From positions 13,439,863 to 13,503,862 of the forward strand of contig OX419339.1 of NCBI GenBank assembly GCA_948470475.1: a stretch of DNA of 64,000 bases, written 5' to 3'. The stretch is from Galaxea fascicularis. Taxonomy: Eukaryota; Cnidaria; Anthozoa; Scleractinia; Euphylliidae. Of the stretch, positions 63,901-64,000 are shown in pieces; the first letter of the stretch is position 1, and every line of letters begins with the position of its first letter. The notes beneath the pieces were generated by a model that did not search any database, was not told the origin of the DNA, and saw nothing but the letters and a program-made list of their open reading frames with translations. Made by a program: the position numbers and the translations under genes.

Positions 63901-64000
63901 TAGGCCATATTCGTATTCTCGGTATTGAACTGGATCTAGCATGAAGTGGAGGCTCTTGCGGGGGAATCTTTTCATATGCAAATGTATTCCCCCGCAAGAG
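63901..64000. mobile_element. Second copy of the long palindromic element (cut by window end)
   Basis: Left arm 63901-63967 is the same 67-bp sequence as at 30746 (TAGGCCATATTCGTATTCTC to GGGGGAAT). The loop at 63968-63985 is CTTTTCATATGCAAATGT, and the right arm starts at 63986 and is truncated. The loop is the reverse complement of the loop in the other copy, with one difference. Confidence 0.9.

Noticed and set aside
1..64000. CRISPR array, rRNA gene or prokaryotic operon
   Set aside because: No regularly spaced repeats, no rRNA sequence, and the genes are spliced; the DNA is eukaryotic.

Overview
The window is animal nuclear DNA: AT-rich, with long GT-AG introns, no operons, and many short foldback (MITE-like) elements, tRNA-derived SINEs, a Ty3/gypsy fragment and a Penelope-like fragment. 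The repeat spectrum and the gene families suggest an anthozoan cnidarian, most likely a reef-building coral. That placement is an inference from the kind of sequence, not a species identification.

The core is a cluster of three paralogous amino-acid transporter light chains of the SLC7 / b(0,+)AT (SLC7A9-like) type, rebuilt here exon by exon. Gene A (+, exons 2-10 at 3679-13571; exon 1 not in the window) and gene B (-, complete, 27664-19248, 521 aa) converge. Gene B and gene C (+, complete, 41102-52374, 509 aa) diverge. All three share the same ten-exon plan, with nearly identical internal exon lengths and identical intron phases (1,1,2,2,0,2,0,0,1), as expected for local gene duplication with inversion. 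Genes B and C keep the extracellular Cys used for the disulfide to an SLC3 heavy chain, so they are probably obligate heterodimer subunits.

Other genes: (i) a four-exon gene on the minus strand lies inside intron 6 of gene A (9948-8141, 261 aa). It has a signal peptide and a Trp-rich WxW repeat region that I do not recognise. (ii) A 480-aa uninterrupted ORF (32988-34430, +) lies between B and C. It is a basic, Ser/Pro-rich, probably disordered protein with many RRxS/T sites. (iii) The 3' five exons of an RGS-domain gene (RGS22-like) run on the minus strand from 63375 to 56290.

Layout: 1-1.9 kb, degenerate minus-strand gypsy pol; 3.7-13.6 kb, gene A with the nested gene; 13.6-19.2 kb, intergenic with a MITE and a 72-bp tandem duplication; 19.2-27.7 kb, gene B; 27.7-41.1 kb, the B/C divergent interval with the RRxS-rich gene and many foldback elements; 41.1-52.4 kb, gene C with MITEs in its introns; 52.4-56.3 kb, 3' intergenic; 56.3-64 kb, RGS gene with SINEs, a Penelope fragment and MITEs in its introns. 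A 152-bp near-perfect palindrome at 30.75 kb recurs at the right edge of the window with its loop inverted.
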